Part shown: positions 11,518 through 23,859 of the stretch, piece by piece
Layout of the letters: each line of letters opens with the position of its first letter
Numbering within the stretch: the first letter of the stretch is position 1
Assembly: GCF_031143425.1 (NCBI RefSeq)
Contig: NC_090442.1
Span: 428,809,776-428,873,775 of the forward strand
Source: Pleurodeles waltl
Lineage: Eukaryota; Chordata; Amphibia; Caudata; Salamandridae
DNA: 64,000 nt
Reading direction: 5' to 3'
Position numbers and translations under genes: made by a program
The notes under the pieces: model-generated
What the model saw: the letters and a program-made list of their open reading frames with translations, nothing else
Databases searched by the model: none
What the model was told of the DNA's origin: nothing

Positions 11518-13480
11518 TGGATTCAGCTTTTTCTTACGAGTTGCACGTAAGCTGCTTTTCCTTGAGGCATTCAAACTTGAAGGGTGTTCACAATTTTTTT
11601 TCTCCAAAAACTTAAAAAGATCACACATGTCCTGACTGTAACATGACAATCAAAAAGCAGGAATCTTGGCGAACTACACGTTGTAGTCTTAGTATTTGCA
11701 AGAACTACAGGAAGTTCACGAGACAAAACCTTTGAACGGCCCAACTCACTATTCTCACAACAACTAACTCTAGGCGTGGAGTATACATAGCACAGTACAA
11801 ATAGCTTAGATTTCCATACGAGGGAGTAGACATTTTTCTGGGATCAGAAACGCAGAAATCTACACAGATTGTAGGTGTGAGCCTACTATTAATCGGTTTG
11901 TGACTTTCCAGAAAGTATTTCTGATGCAGCTTAACATGCCAGGTGGACCACGGGGGTGCAAGTGACAGGGTGTGCTTTGCATCCTTCTAATAGTTCAGCC
12001 TTGGGCAAGTGGCAAGGTGCAGGCCTTTCTCGTCAGGATGAAGGTGTTGAGGGCACTATTAACTAAGCATTAACAAGAAATACGGCAAGTCTGAGCAGAT
12101 TGTGAAAAGGCGAGTCAGACTGCAATGGTGTAATTCTATGGCACTAACCAAGCAGTCTCGCATTCGAAGACACATTCGAGTGGAGAGCTCATTCGATGAC
12201 GATGGCCAATTGCCAAAAGATATTTTCGGTAGAATATAGAACACTGTTTTCCCAAAAGACAAGCTTTGCACTTTTCAATAACTTTGGTGTATTATATACT
12301 TAGAGCGTAGAGAAGGCAGCTCACTTTTCCTCCTGACCTCTCCGCCCTTCCTTTGTGTGGAAGTGATCTGTAGTTTTTAGTACCTCGTTACAAGTAGGAA
12401 AGGGCCAGGCCTGGTACTGCCACACACTGAGAACCGCGTGCTGGCCAGCGGTAACCGCTGTGCGTGTAATAACATTGTACGACTCGCGGGTGCCTGAGAA
12501 CAGCACATCCATTCACCCGGCCAATTATTTTTCACAGCCAGGGTTAGGCCGTGCTCCTCCTGTCCGAGCAGACACCTAATTTACTGACTGCGAAGCTTTT
12601 CGCGCTTCCCTCTCGAATGGCCGCTCTAAACAACAGTGTTCCGAAAGAATAATATTTGACTGAGGTTTATAGACGGTTTTGACACCTGGTACCAGCAGGA
12701 CACTTTCTGGTAGCATTTGCGTGTTTGGTTAAACTCCTACTGTTATTTTTGAAGCCATTAATCAAGGCTATTAAATCACCAGCCAAGAGTACAGAAAAGC
12801 AAGATAAAAAAAAAGATAGCAAATAAAGTCACTCTGGGTTGTCAGAAAATCTAAAATGCATTTTAGCAATCGATGGTGTGTGTGAATGATTGATGTTCAT
12901 TTTAAGTCATTGGTTGACACATATTACTACGAGAATATCTTCCATAGGCGGTGATTCACGGAAACTGTGATTAAGTAAGAGTAATTAGTTCAGCATGAGC
13001 TAAGACCTGAGAATACTATGTTTAATAAGTATAAAACCACTGGTAGGGGGTGTAAGCGCCTTCTCAATGCAGCATTTTAAATTACCTTCTGCAAATTTCA
13101 AAACTGCATATATATAATAATCACTGAAATATAAAAGGTGAAAGTGACATTATAGTTGGGTTTTGAGATAAGATAAAAAATTAATGTTCACGTGCCAAAA
13201 AACACTAATATGCCCCAGGTATAGTTTACTGTAATTTCAGCGCTCACCACTGCATGCATAGTGAACAGTGATCAGGCCATAGACAAAAGGCTGACCTCAC
13301 CTGAAGAATCCTTCTCACTCTGAACAACGGAGACTGCACCCCCACACTCCACTCCAACCATCTACCAGATAGCAGTCCTACAGAAGAGTAATCCGTAGCA
13401 CTTTCCAGCAAAAGGGCCTAATCGAATTTTGACTTGTCTCCTTTGTCCTCACTAAAGTGTCTAGGTGCCTGATTTATTCG
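11518..13480. other. unassigned spacer
   Basis: No gene or transposon recognised. A/T-rich microsatellite-like patches occur (around 12805-12830 and 13105-13120). Confidence 0.3.
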
Positions 13481-13900
13481 TTGGTGGTATGTATGCTATG
13501 TTACAACAGCGATAGAGTATACATACTGCCAAATAATGGTCCCCCCGTCAAATGTATATGACGGCGGACTTTAGGGTGGCTACAGTGGCGACTATTCCTT
13601 TATCGCATTGCCAAAGCACACTGATCACCCAACAGTGTAAGGGCCGCCAGAGAAATGGCAATATGCCCGCCCACCCACTCAGAAGGAGCGGGCATATAGC
13701 CATTTGTTTACTGTCAGTCACCCTCAGGCAAATACCAATAATGGCCCCACCACCACTGGAGAGGAATCTTGTGTCGAGAGGAGCACTTGTCTTTTTCTTT
13801 TCAAAAAGAAAATACTGTTTCAGAATTTTTTTGAAAAGAAAAAAAGAAAACTGGTTGGTGCAGGGCTGTGTCATGGTGACGCAGCCTTGTACCAAACAAC
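13481..13900. mobile_element. serial-hairpin element E2 (ends unresolved)
   Basis: At least four independent hairpins follow one another: 13481-13532 (TTGGTGGTATGTATG against its near reverse complement), 13545-13564 (CCGTCA/TGACGG), 13653-13705 (AAATGGCAATATGCCCGC against its near complement) and 13853-13894 (TTGGTGCAGGGCTG against CAGCCTTGTACCAA). A weaker A/T-rich pair lies near 13795-13845. This is the same layout as E1 and E5, but no terminal inverted repeat or target duplication could be fixed. It has no coding capacity. Confidence 0.5.
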
Positions 13901-15479
13901 AATATGAATTGGCAGGAACTGCTGTGACGTAGTTCCTTTCAATGCATAATTAATGACCGCCTGCTGGCTGTCATTTCTGAATTTGGTGGGGGCACTCTCC
14001 TCCATGGGGATGGAGTATAATTCGTCCCCAAGGTGGATAGACAGTCCTTCCATCAAAATATAAAGCAGGCCTTAGGTCTCCTCCCTTCAGCTTCAGTTAT
14101 GTCAGCATACTTCCTCTATTCAGGAAAAAAATCTCACCTCCATCTTAAAGAGGCTGGGGTTTTCAAAATGAAAGCCGCAGGCCTCCACTGATAGAGAAAA
14201 TTTCGAATCATAGGTGTATGAGAGTGAATGGATCTTCATCTTGAATTGAAGCTTAACATCAAGAGTTTAATAGAATATCAATCATATTGAAGCACATTTT
14301 GCCCCATAAAAATAACAGTGTAATAAAATTGCCAATCACGAACGGTTATTAGCAGATTAACTCAAATCAGTCAACTTTGTCATTAATTAAAAATCACCTG
14401 TTCACAACATAAGTTTATATAATCAAAGCAAGTAAAAATAGCAAATACGAAGCCATGTTATTTAAGGATTATTGTAGGCAAATCATGACAGATTTGGTTC
14501 CCCAGAAGGAATACTACCTAATACTACACTAAGGTTTCAGAAGTGAAATCTGGGACGTTTTGAGCATAGGGTGTCAGCAAATTAAGCTATAAAGCAAAAC
14601 CATATGAAGGATCTGTTCAGACAGAGGAGAAATTTGTTTGCTCAAGAGGCTAACCGAATGAGGAGAAATAAAATAAGCATATGGTCTCAAGAGTGGCACT
14701 GGGACATCTGCCTTCAAAGGTGAACAGGAACAAATCTGACTTTCTAGTTTATCAAAGCACAACGAAAATATAGAACTCAATAATCTGGGGACTCCGTACT
14801 GTTCCCACAGAAATGGAAACAATCAAAATTAAGCATTTGCAAGCTCCTCGTGTTGGCACTCTTATCATGAATCATACAATGGAAGATGTGAGCTTTGTGG
14901 TCTTCATAGATATCTTGCAAGGGAGGATAAATATCAGCCAGTTCCTCTCATGCACAGGTGTTAAGATTTACTTTTTGGCTGATTAAGAGATACATTAAAT
15001 TACTTTCACACAGAATTTAACAACTAACAACACAGTTATAATGAGCATATCGTTGGCCTTTGGCTTGTGAAATGACAAAAAGACTGTGCACAGCAAGCAA
15101 AAACACAACACTTCATTTAACATGGGATCTTTCAATTCAAGGCCTATAATAACTATTGCTTATCAAACGTGTACACACACTTTGAATAACCATTAATGTA
15201 AAATCATGAATTATGGTCAATCTAAATGTAAAATCACATGGACACAAGTAGGCAATGATAATGTGTGATTTGCATTAGCATTGTCAAATGATAATGAAAA
15301 ATATTGACAATGCATCACCAGTTCCCGATCACACAAAACATTGACAGTTCCCTTCATGACTATTTCAAATAGCTGTTGTTGAATTTTGCTGCCTATGTCT
15401 CGAATCTTCTAGTACTCTCTATTCATCATAAAGAAGGCACCATCTCTCCTCTAATTCTATCACCTCTTGCGCTCTTTTT
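13901..15479. other. unassigned A/T-rich stretch
   Basis: No domain recognised. By position it could contain the 3' LTR of ERV-B, which lies immediately upstream on the minus strand, but no LTR ends were identified. Confidence 0.3.
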
Positions 15480-16323
15480 ATTCCACTGCAATCGGTTGAT
15501 TTCTCTCCTCCTTTTTATTCTAATCCCTTCCTCATCTTCATCAGCTTGAATCAATTCAACATCAAAAACAGATCACACAAACATCAGTAATCAACATGGA
15601 CACCTGCTCTTCTAGCTCCAATAATCCTTTGATAGACAGGTAATATTATTGGCATACTTGTTGATCTCCCTGCTTTTATCCAGCACATAAGTGCAACATT
15701 GCTGGACATGAAGTGTCTTCAACAATTTGCCTTTCATTACAATTAAAATATCTAAAGAAATCCTATTTTGCAAAGCCATTGCCGTAATGCTACTAATTGT
15801 GTATTAATGGCTAAAAGCACTACAGCAGTATTGGTTGCAAGTCTATCGATCAATGTAGAGAGTTTTCTGATCTTCAGATTATTTAAATTTACTCCTATGA
15901 AGATAATTTTAGCCTCTAAAACGTCATCTACTATTCGTGAATCACTACTTTTAGCTCTCCCAGGAAAACCAGTTCCTTTGTCACTTATGTCATCTACATG
16001 ATACAAGTTGGGGAACCCTAAGGCTAAATAGTACCTCCCAGCTCAATTTGGTGGTAACCTGAAATTAAGCATTCTTTTCACACAGGTATTAAACACCAGG
16101 AATAACATGATTTTTTCCTTGAAACAGCTGCTCTCCCTCACCTAAAACCTCAAATCCGAGCATGGATTAACTCTAACCTATTATCTCAGAATTCCAAATA
16201 TTTTCATCTCTCCTCACTTGGTGCTGCTAATATATGCTCAATTTTGGTTGCACTCCAGCTAACCTATATTTCTCCTCTTCCTTTCCCCGCACACGTCTTT
16301 CATTTTTCACTTTCAGTGGCAGC
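15480..16323 (-). pseudogene. env: ERV-B env, surface/transmembrane junction and TM
   Basis: The minus-strand frame at 15752-16006 contains NNLKIRKLSTLIDRLATNTA, the heptad region of the TM subunit seen also in ERV-A and ERV-D. Further downstream, in a shifted frame, comes a QQCCTYV motif in the position of the disulfide loop. Upstream residues up to the L1 boundary resemble the end of the surface subunit. The tail is Lys/Arg rich, and a purine-rich run near 15475-15490 may be the polypurine tract. It is non-functional: several frames and stops. Confidence 0.7.
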
Positions 16324-16796
16324 TTTTTTTGTTATTGACTTTTTATTAAAGACACGAACAAATAAAAAAATAATCAACAGTCGTGCGGTGAATTCATTGT
16401 GAGCACAGTGTTAGTATCTCACCCTGGCCATCCCCACTCACACATCTCTAATGAATAAAACCTCACCTCTCTTCCAATCATAGCTAAATAAATGAACTTT
16501 AATTACATTGTAAAATAAATCCTAGGATCATCACATAAAATTAAAAAACAAATCATTCAGTGATTGGAAGCACTGGGTATATAATCCTACATCTAGGGGG
16601 CATCTGTCGATGGATTAGGCAGAAACAAATAGCTATGCAGTGTGTCCCAAATGATGTCCAGACGGGGGAGGCAGCAATTTAGCGTATAAGGACAACTGGC
16701 CATTATAATAAATAAGTACAGAGAGTCAGTCCTTAAATTTTGGTGCTCATCCACGGCCCAATCGACAGGCAATTCTGCACTTATCCAGTAGAAGAG
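16324..16796 (-). pseudogene. L1 3' end and poly(A)
   Basis: On the minus strand, AATAAA is followed by GTCAATAAC and an A-run adjacent to ERV-B env sequence. The region before it (16560-16796) reads as a weak continuation of the ORF2 C-terminus. It joins the rest of the L1 across the solo LTR. Confidence 0.55.
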
Positions 16797-19042
16797 TGTT
16801 AGAAATTGGGTCTTTGGCTGACAGTCAGGTTACCCCCGTTCAAGCAAGGACCCTCACTCTAGTCAGGGTAAAAGAGAATCACCCTCAGCTAACCCCTGCT
16901 TACCCCCTTGGTAGCTTGGCAGAGCAGTAGGCTTAATTTCTGAGTGCTAGGTGAAAAGTATTTGTAACAACACACACAGTAACTTAATGAAACACTACAA
17001 AATGACACAACACCAGTTTAGAAAAATAGGAAATATTTATCTAAACAAAACAAGACAAAAACGACAAAAATCCACAATACACAAGTCAAGTTATCAATAA
17101 AAATGCAAAAAGAGTCTTTAAGTAGTTTAAACACACACTAGCGCTGCTAGCGTGAAAATGTACCTGGTGAGCGTCAAAAATAACCCTGCACGGGCAAGTG
17201 TGCATCAAAAAGGGCTTGCGAGGCGTTAATTCCACTCATGAGCGGGACCGTGCATCATTTCTCCTTTCGCTGGGTAGGGGCGTGTCATTTCTTCTCTCCG
17301 CAGGAGAACGATGAGTCGATCCAGTCAGCACTCTCGGGTCCAGGCAGGCCTTCCATTGTTTTTCCATGCACAGCAGTACTTGAGTCGGGAATCCAGCTGC
17401 ACGATGATCCGAAAACCCGCAGCGCGGGTTGTGATCTCCCAGCCTCTGCCAGCGATGCTGCGCGTCGTTTTCCTGCTCCGTCCGTCGATTTTTCGGTCGC
17501 GTTTCCTGCGAATGTCGTTTCTCAGCTGCGGATCCGTCGGCGTGTCGTTTCTTCAGCTGCAGATCAGAGTTGTGTCAATCTTTTCCCTGCACGGGGCTCT
17601 GTGCGTGGATTTCCTTTGTCTTTATGCTGCCGGCTTCTCCTTTCAGGGTCCCAGGAACGGGATGGGCGCCACAGGGCAGAGGAGGAGTCTCTCCAGAGAC
17701 TCCAGGTGCTGGCAGAGAGAAGTCTTTGCTGTCCCTGAAACTTCAACAACGGGAGGCAAGCTCTAAATCAAGCCCTTGGAGATTTCTTCACAAGATGGAA
17801 GGCACACAAAGTCCAGTCTTTGCCCTCTTACTCTGGCAGAAGCAGCAACTGCAGGATAGCTCCACAAAGCACAGTCACAGGCAGGGCAGCACTTCTCCTC
17901 AGCTCTTCAGCTCTTCTCCAGGCAGAGGTTCCTCTTGATGTCCAGAAGTGATCTAAAGTCTGTGGTTTTGGGTGCCCTTCTTATACTCAATTTCTCCTTT
18001 GAAGTAGGCCTACTTCAAAGTAAAGTCTCTTTTGAATGTGAAATACTGCCTTGCCCAGGCCAGGCCCCAGACACTCACCAGGGGGTTGGAGACTGTATTG
18101 TGTGAAGGCAGGCACAACCCTTTCAGGTGTGAGTGACCACTCCTCCCCTCCCTCCTAGCACAGATGGCTCATCAGGATATGCAGGCTACACCCCAGCTCC
18201 CTTTGTGTCACTGTCTAGTGTGAGGTGCAACCAGCCCAACTGTCAAACTGACCCAGACAGGGAATCCACAAACAGGCAGAGTCACCGAAATGGTATAAGC
18301 AAGAAAATGCCCACTTTCTAAAAGTGGCATTTTCAAACACACAATCTTAAAATCAACTTTACTAAAAGATGTATTTTTAAATTGTGAGCTCAGAGACCCC
18401 AAACTCCACATGTCCATCCGCTCCCAAAGTGAAACCACACTTTAATCAGATTTAAGGGTAGCCCCCATGTTAACCTAAGAGAGGGACAGGCCTTGCAACA
18501 GTGAAAAACTAATTTAGCAATATTTCACTGTCAGGACATATAAGCCACATTACTATATGTCATACCTTTACCATGCACTGCACCCTGCCCTTGGGGCTAT
18601 CTAGGGCCTACCATAGGGGTGTCTGACATGTAAGAAAAGGGAAGGTTTAGGACTGGCAAGTGGGTACACTTGCCAAGTCGAATTTACAATTAAAACTGCA
18701 CACACAGACACTGCAGTGGCAGGTCTGAGACATGATTACAGAGCTACTTCTGTGGGTGGCACAACCAGTGCTGCAGGCCCACTAGCAGCATTTGATTTAT
18801 AAGCCCTGGGCACCTCTAGTGCACTGTACTAGGGACTTACTAATAAATCAAATATGCTAATCATGGATAAGCCAATTATATACACATTATGTAAAGGAGC
18901 ACTTGCACTTTAACACTGGTTAGCAGTGGTAAAGTGCCCAGAGTAACAAAAACAGTAAAATCAGAGTCCAGCACCCATCAACAACCTGGGGAACAGAGGC
19001 AAAAAGTTGAGGCAGACCACGCTAAGGATGAAAAGTCTAACA
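16797..19042. mobile_element. solo LTR, 2,246 bp
   Basis: It begins TGTTAGA and ends TCTAACA, a 7-bp inverted repeat with the TG...CA rule. It is flanked by exact 5-bp target duplications AAGAG (16792-16796 and 19043-19047). There is no internal coding region, so it is a solo LTR left by recombination between two LTRs. It is unusually long for an LTR. Its centre (about 17240-17930) is GC-rich and contains open frames that are not protein genes. A second copy lies at 37.2-43.7 kb. The 5-bp duplication fits Gypsy-type elements and many retroviruses; the internal part needed to decide is absent. The transcriptional strand is not certain. Confidence 0.92.
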
Positions 19043-19047
19043 AAGAG

Positions 19048-20105
19048 CCAGGGGCAAATATTTCCTGAAACCTGCTTCAATCTCACATGTGTGGCCCAAA
19101 ATTGCCAGGAAAGGGGCAAGTGTTAAGGCCTGTCCATCATGGCAGCAAGCAGTGTTCAACCTGCCCCAGGAAGCCTGTATTGGCCGACCAGCAGGACCAC
19201 ACTAGATGGAGACAGTCTGTCCCAGCAAACCTGCACCTGGCACACTTATCATCTGAGCATAGTCAATAGTGAAACAGTCAGGCAGGTGTATAGTATATCC
19301 TATGGAGAAACTTATAATGAATGATGCAGAGCCGACTGTTAGGAGCTGTCCACTCACTTTGTGCAGAGCAAGATTTCCATTGTTCACCCCCAGATCTGTT
19401 TTCGACAGTGCTCACGCTTTCCTTCGAGTACGATGAAATTCAGCCTACGCAATGTGACATAAGAGGGAGATTAGATGTTGTGTAGCATCCACTTGGAGCA
19501 TGGCATGAAGGGTATCAAAGGTAGGCAGCTTATCTGGGAAATCTCTGGTGGCGGCCTTAACACTGTGACACAATTGAATGAACAGGAAGATGTCTGGTGG
19601 GATGCCAGCTCATCACTGAAAAAATCAGTCCAGGATAGAAAGGAGCCATCAAGATAAAGATCCCACCATTCCTTCAATCCGTGCCTCTGAAGTAGAAGTC
19701 TACATGAAGACTCATGAGGGACTGGTAACAACGGCTGATAGGGAAGTGGAATAAGTGGATAATATAGATGTGCCTTACCTATTTTTTGGGTTAGTCCGCA
19801 CCAGGCCACCGAGGTCATGCCACCATTGAATCAGCAAGACAGGGCACACCAGAAGAGGAGCCAATAGGGGCCATATAGCCCTGTTCCAACACCAAATGAG
19901 GAATTTGGTGAGCATGAGCACATAGACAGTACAATTCCATGTCCGGGACTTCAAACTCACCACCATGGAAAATGACAAGGTCAGAATGTCCCATTGTAAA
20001 TGAGGCTCCTTGCCAGTCCATGCTAAACTTATCATCTACATTTTTAGTGCTTGAAAAAAAGAGCAGCTTAGTGAAAGAAGTATGTTTAGGAATAGATATG
20101 AGTTT
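19048..20105 (-). pseudogene. L1 ORF2 C-terminal region
   Basis: After the TIR element, minus-strand frames give SFFQALK, then GGEFEVPDMELY, the conserved GG-x-x-x-P-D-x-x-x-Y block that follows RT in L1 proteins. Later come DKCARC and HLVWSC, a Cys-x2-Cys...His...Cys cluster typical of the ORF2 tail. Frames shift several times. The block resumes precisely where the segment at 22.0 kb stops (LPKLYG). Confidence 0.75.
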
Positions 20106-22023
20106 AAGGGTGGGCGGTAAACTTCACACCGCAGGCAGAGTTCATTGAGTTTTGCCTCTACGTGCACTGCTTGGAGCAAGGAGGTCAGCAAAAACGTGCT
20201 GAACGGTAGAGTTTAGTAGTGCCCACCATGTCAGAATCATAATTTCTGAAGACTTTCAGGGAGGTACAGTGACAGAAATCCACAGAAATACCTGTCACCA
20301 AATAATCAGCTTGCGTTGCTATCCCAAACAACCCAAAGAATGGGGAGACTTGAAGAGTGTGTTGAAAGAGCAAACAGCCTTGGCCTTTGTCAAGGAAGAC
20401 GAGACCACCGTGAGAAAAGGGCATCAGAGGAAATAAAAGCACACGCAGGAAAGTACACAGAGGAGAGGACCAGGGAGCAGCTTCTGTCCAGCTCAAAGCT
20501 GTACTTCCTGCCCGAGGACACTCTGAGGGGCCGGAGCAGCGAGCATGGGCAGGTAAGGGGCATTATTGAAGGATAAAGCCCACTGGCACGTGGGTGAAAT
20601 GACAGCAAGGGTTCCAGTCCCAGAGTTCTTAACCATGACCGTGTTTGTGTGTGGCAAGAAGCACAAGGCATGCTAGTTTAGTTATTCAGTGTCCTGAAAT
20701 ACAACTCCTTTTATGAATGTTTTTATTTTATACAGGATGCTGGGACTCATTGACTTTATCCACATTGGTTGTACTAATGCTGTGTTTGTCACCTGTCATG
20801 GATTGTGGTGTAAGTAGTTAGAACATGCCTCTATGTGTATGCGTGTGTGTGTATACATAAAATGTAAGTACTCATACAGCAAAGTTAGCAATGGAACACA
20901 TCTTACAAAAGTATAACAATTAGACCCCAAACAAGGTAGTTGCATTCTATGTGTGGCATAACTTTATCTCCCTCTCATTTTTAGGTGGGGTTTTCAAGAC
21001 TTGTTCGTATTGTAACCATTGTTTGGTTATGACCGTTACATTGATATTGTCGTCTCCTTTCTGTCATCTTGTCATCGTCTCACCTTTGGTTATTTTATTC
21101 CTCTCCTCTCCTTTATGTTACTTTTCACATAGTCATAGATTTAGAGCCCCACCTGGCATAATTTATAGTAAAACACTTTGGTGAATAACCTATAACAGCA
21201 TCATAAAATAGTTAAAAAGAACATTAGGAGTAGTTTATTATTGCTTCACATATACACATAACCCCAGCAACACACAGCCACACAAAACACATCCTTCACT
21301 CACACAGAAAATGCACTCAATGGACAACAGCAGTGTTCATTCCTCTCTCTCACACACACATATACAAACACACACACCTGCACAAACACACATGTACCCA
21401 CATGCAGCTGATTCTCCCATCTTTATTTTGAAAGGAGTCAAGTACAAGCAAGGGGGACAAGTCCTTCATTCACACAATGGGTTCAGTAAAAGAAGTATAA
21501 GCACAAGCTTCCCTAGCAAGCAAAGCCTCGCTACTGCACAGGCAGTGCCATTTGAGTAGTCCAAAAGTGTCTCAGTATAATCAATGACGGTTATTGTGAA
21601 TGAGACAGGGGATGAGCAATGCACACCTCACACCGGCCTGTTTACAGTGCTGTCAGAAATGTTTTCCCTTTTTAGTGCTGTGGTGGTCCTTTATGCCTCC
21701 ATCAGCCATGATGGGCTGCTGGGAGGCAGGCAGGGGAGGGGATACCATGATTAATGACCATGTACTGCCAGCATTTTGCCAAAAAGTAAAAGCCAAAATA
21801 GTGCATGTAGCGCCTGGCGGGTGTGTGACGAGGTAAAGCGGGAGGGTTTCTCATGGCAGCCAAACACTGATTGTTGCAACCATTGATTTACTGAGCCATC
21901 TGAAAATCTGGGCACATATTAAATTTAAAAATAACGGTGTGCAAAACTCTGTGGAATCTTATGGAGTTGTTATGCAGCCTCTCAGAATTCCGCGGAGTAA
22001 AACCCCTCGAGTTCCACCCACCC
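20106..22023. mobile_element. TIR element A in the L1 (hAT-like, non-autonomous)
   Basis: The left end GGGTGGGCGGTAAACT and the right end (reverse complement GGGTGGGTGGAACTC) form inverted termini. Subterminal words of the GGAATTCYGYGGAGT type recur, as in the copy at 26.1-27.2 kb. L1 reading frame is interrupted exactly here. Bases flanking the element (CTAAATTGTAT and TTAAACTCATAT on the minus strand) may be a degenerate target duplication. No transposase was seen in 1.9 kb. The superfamily is tentative. Confidence 0.6.
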
Positions 22024-23005
22024 ATACAATTTAGGCAGTATCACAATTTTCATTAAATCAATGTGGCCTGCCAACGACAAAGGAAGAGAAATCCAATGAT
22101 TAAAGTGGTCAGTAACTGCAAATAATGTTGTCCCATAGTTAGAACGTATTACTTCCTCCCAATCGCAAGAGATCATAATCCTCAAATATTTGAGATCTGA
22201 CTGGCACCACTGTAAATTGAAGTCCAGGACGAAAGGTTAGGTAGGTGGTTAAAGTGGAAAACATTTGCGATTTCTCCCAGTTGATCTGCACACCGACAAC
22301 CACTGAATAGGACAAACTCTCGAAGGACAGCATTATGACTAATATAAGGATCACACAAGAATAGGGTCATATCGTCCTCATGGTAGAGTAGTGAAATGCA
22401 TACTCATGATGACTTTGATGCAGATTGGTGGCTAATGACTATCGCAAGGGCAAATAGTAAGGGGAAAAGCTGGTAACCCTGACGCATGGCTCTAGTAATG
22501 GCAAAGGGAAGGGAGATTGATCCATTAACCCTAACTCAGCAACCAGAAGTGAATAAAGAACTGCAACCCAGGTGATAAAAGAACTAGGAAGCCCCAACCA
22601 ACATAATGCAGCCATTAAGAAATCCCACTCAATGGGGTTAAAGGCTTTGGTGGCATCTAAAAGTCAAGCCAAGTCAGGATCAATATCGTATGTCACAGTA
22701 AACAAAGTCCGCAGGTAGTGGGAAGTGGCTCAACCAGGAATAAAGCCTAATTGTTCTGGACAGACTAAGAATGTCATGAGGAGGGATGGACGATTGGCCA
22801 GCACTTCCGCTAAAATATTAAAATTGCAATTAATAAGAGATAACCGCCTATAGGACTTGCAGTGATCAGGGGGTTTGCCTGTTTTGAGCAGTGTGATGAT
22901 CAGGGCTCCACACATACAGGGAGGAGATGATCCCCCTTCTCTGCTTCCTGAAAGACAGAGGCCAACACAGGCGCCTAGAGGTCTACATAAGCCTTATAAA
23001 AATCA
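22024..23005 (-). pseudogene. L1 ORF2 reverse transcriptase, C-terminal part
   Basis: Minus-strand frames contain ALIITLLKTGKPP, LSLINCNFNILAEVLANR and EQLGFIPG, the L1 RT fingers block. These are followed by the catalytic region with two aspartates at 22371-22376, where the usual Y-A-D-D reads Y-H-E-D-D (one extra codon). It ends with INWEKSQ and ILPKLYG before TIR element A. Stops and shifts are frequent. Confidence 0.8.
22990..23005. repeat. target site duplication of the Penelope-like insert (left)
   Basis: AGCCTTATAAAAATCA here pairs with AGCTTTGTAAAAATCA at 23860-23875 (14 of 16 identical). Both copies encode the same L1 residues (DFYKA on the minus strand), which proves the duplication. 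Confidence 0.85.
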
Positions 23006-23140
23006 GCTGTTTCACAAAAACAAGGGAAACTCAAGGTTACATGGGGACCAAGGGCAGTATTATGTTATAAGGTACACAAGTTCCTAATCAGTATTAGAAA
23101 TAGTAATTTTTAATGTTTCTGCCTTTCTCAAAAAATCATG

Positions 23141-23515
23141 TTAAAAAGTACAGTTCCTTCTCATTATAAGAAATTGAGTATACGGGAGGGAATCCTGCAG
23201 CACTCTCAAGTGATGAATTGAGTATGCTAATAGTGTGTTTCTTTCAGTCAGTTTGAGATTTAGGAACATATAGAGTTCCCCTTCATGGCTCTTGATCATA
23301 AGATCGAAGAATGGATTTCCATCTCTACTGTACTCAAAGGTGAATTTCAATCGATTGTAATGGGTGTTCAACCATGTGAGAAACACAGTAAGGATATCTG
23401 CAGTGCCCTTCCAAATTGAAAAAATATCAATGTAGACTTTCCATATTACTAAGTTATCATGAAATGGATTTTTATCAGAGAGAATAGTCAGAGCCTCAAG
23501 ATTATCCATGAACAA
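23141..23515 (-). pseudogene. Penelope-like reverse transcriptase fragment
   Basis: The 124-codon frame contains VYIDIFSIWKG (the Y-x-D-D block with its second D changed to I), NRLKFTFEYS, FFDLMI, TERNTLL and a C-terminal MRRNC. This series (YIDDIFxIWKG, LxFTxEY, FLD, TDRNxLL, RRNC) is characteristic of Penelope-like RTs. The catalytic D-D pair is damaged, so it is inactive. The N-terminal fingers and the C-terminal nuclease are missing. Confidence 0.88.
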
Positions 23516-23520
23516 AGGAA

Positions 23521-23590
23521 AGCACTGTTTTGTCCTGATGATGATCCCAGGATTTTAGGTGGATCGAAACGTCATTTACTAAAACACGTC
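23521..23590 (+). ncRNA. hammerhead-ribozyme-like motif in the Penelope-like element
   Basis: CTGATGA (23535-23541), one T, a GATCC/GGATC stem (23543-23547 with 23561-23565) and GAAAC (23566-23570) followed by GTC. This is the conserved core of a type I hammerhead with a two-base-pair helix III (ACGT), the minimal form reported from Penelope-like elements. Distal stem I pairing is possible between TGTTTT (23525-23530) and AAAACA, with an internal loop. Activity is not shown by sequence alone. Confidence 0.55.
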
Positions 23591-23859
23591 TCTGACACCA
23601 CTGATTAATGTATTTGATTTTAGGTGCAATAGTGCTGTGTTGTATGGAGTTGTGACTCTGAACCTGTTGATGTTTTCTGTGTCACCCATGTTGTTGCATG
23701 TGTGTTCTGTGTCCCATGGGGGTTATTACACCTACAAGACTATTGTAGTTGTATTTATTATTATATGTTATTTTAACTGTTGATTGAACATAACATAGAC
23801 ATTATTTTGTCCCTAGTGTATTACTGATATTATTACGATTAGGGACCCCTGATCCTTGT

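Larger units (their letters stand above)
23006..23859. mobile_element. Penelope-like element fragment inserted in L1
   Basis: An 854-bp insert bounded by 16-bp target duplications. Its left part encodes Penelope-type RT on the minus strand (23141-23515). Its right part carries a hammerhead-like motif on the plus strand (23535-23573) and a non-coding tail. The opposite orientation of the two parts fits the inverted, rearranged copies common in Penelope-like elements. It is 5'-truncated and lacks the GIY-YIG endonuclease domain. Confidence 0.8.

Noticed and set aside
9337..15480. Hidden host exons in the unassigned 9-15 kb region
   Set aside because: No frame longer than about 125 codons and no recognisable protein family. 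Splice-like sites alone are not evidence without transcripts.
17238..17938. Three overlapping open frames as a gene
   Set aside because: They lie inside the solo LTR, are GC-rich and lack any recognisable domain. The second LTR copy does not conserve them.
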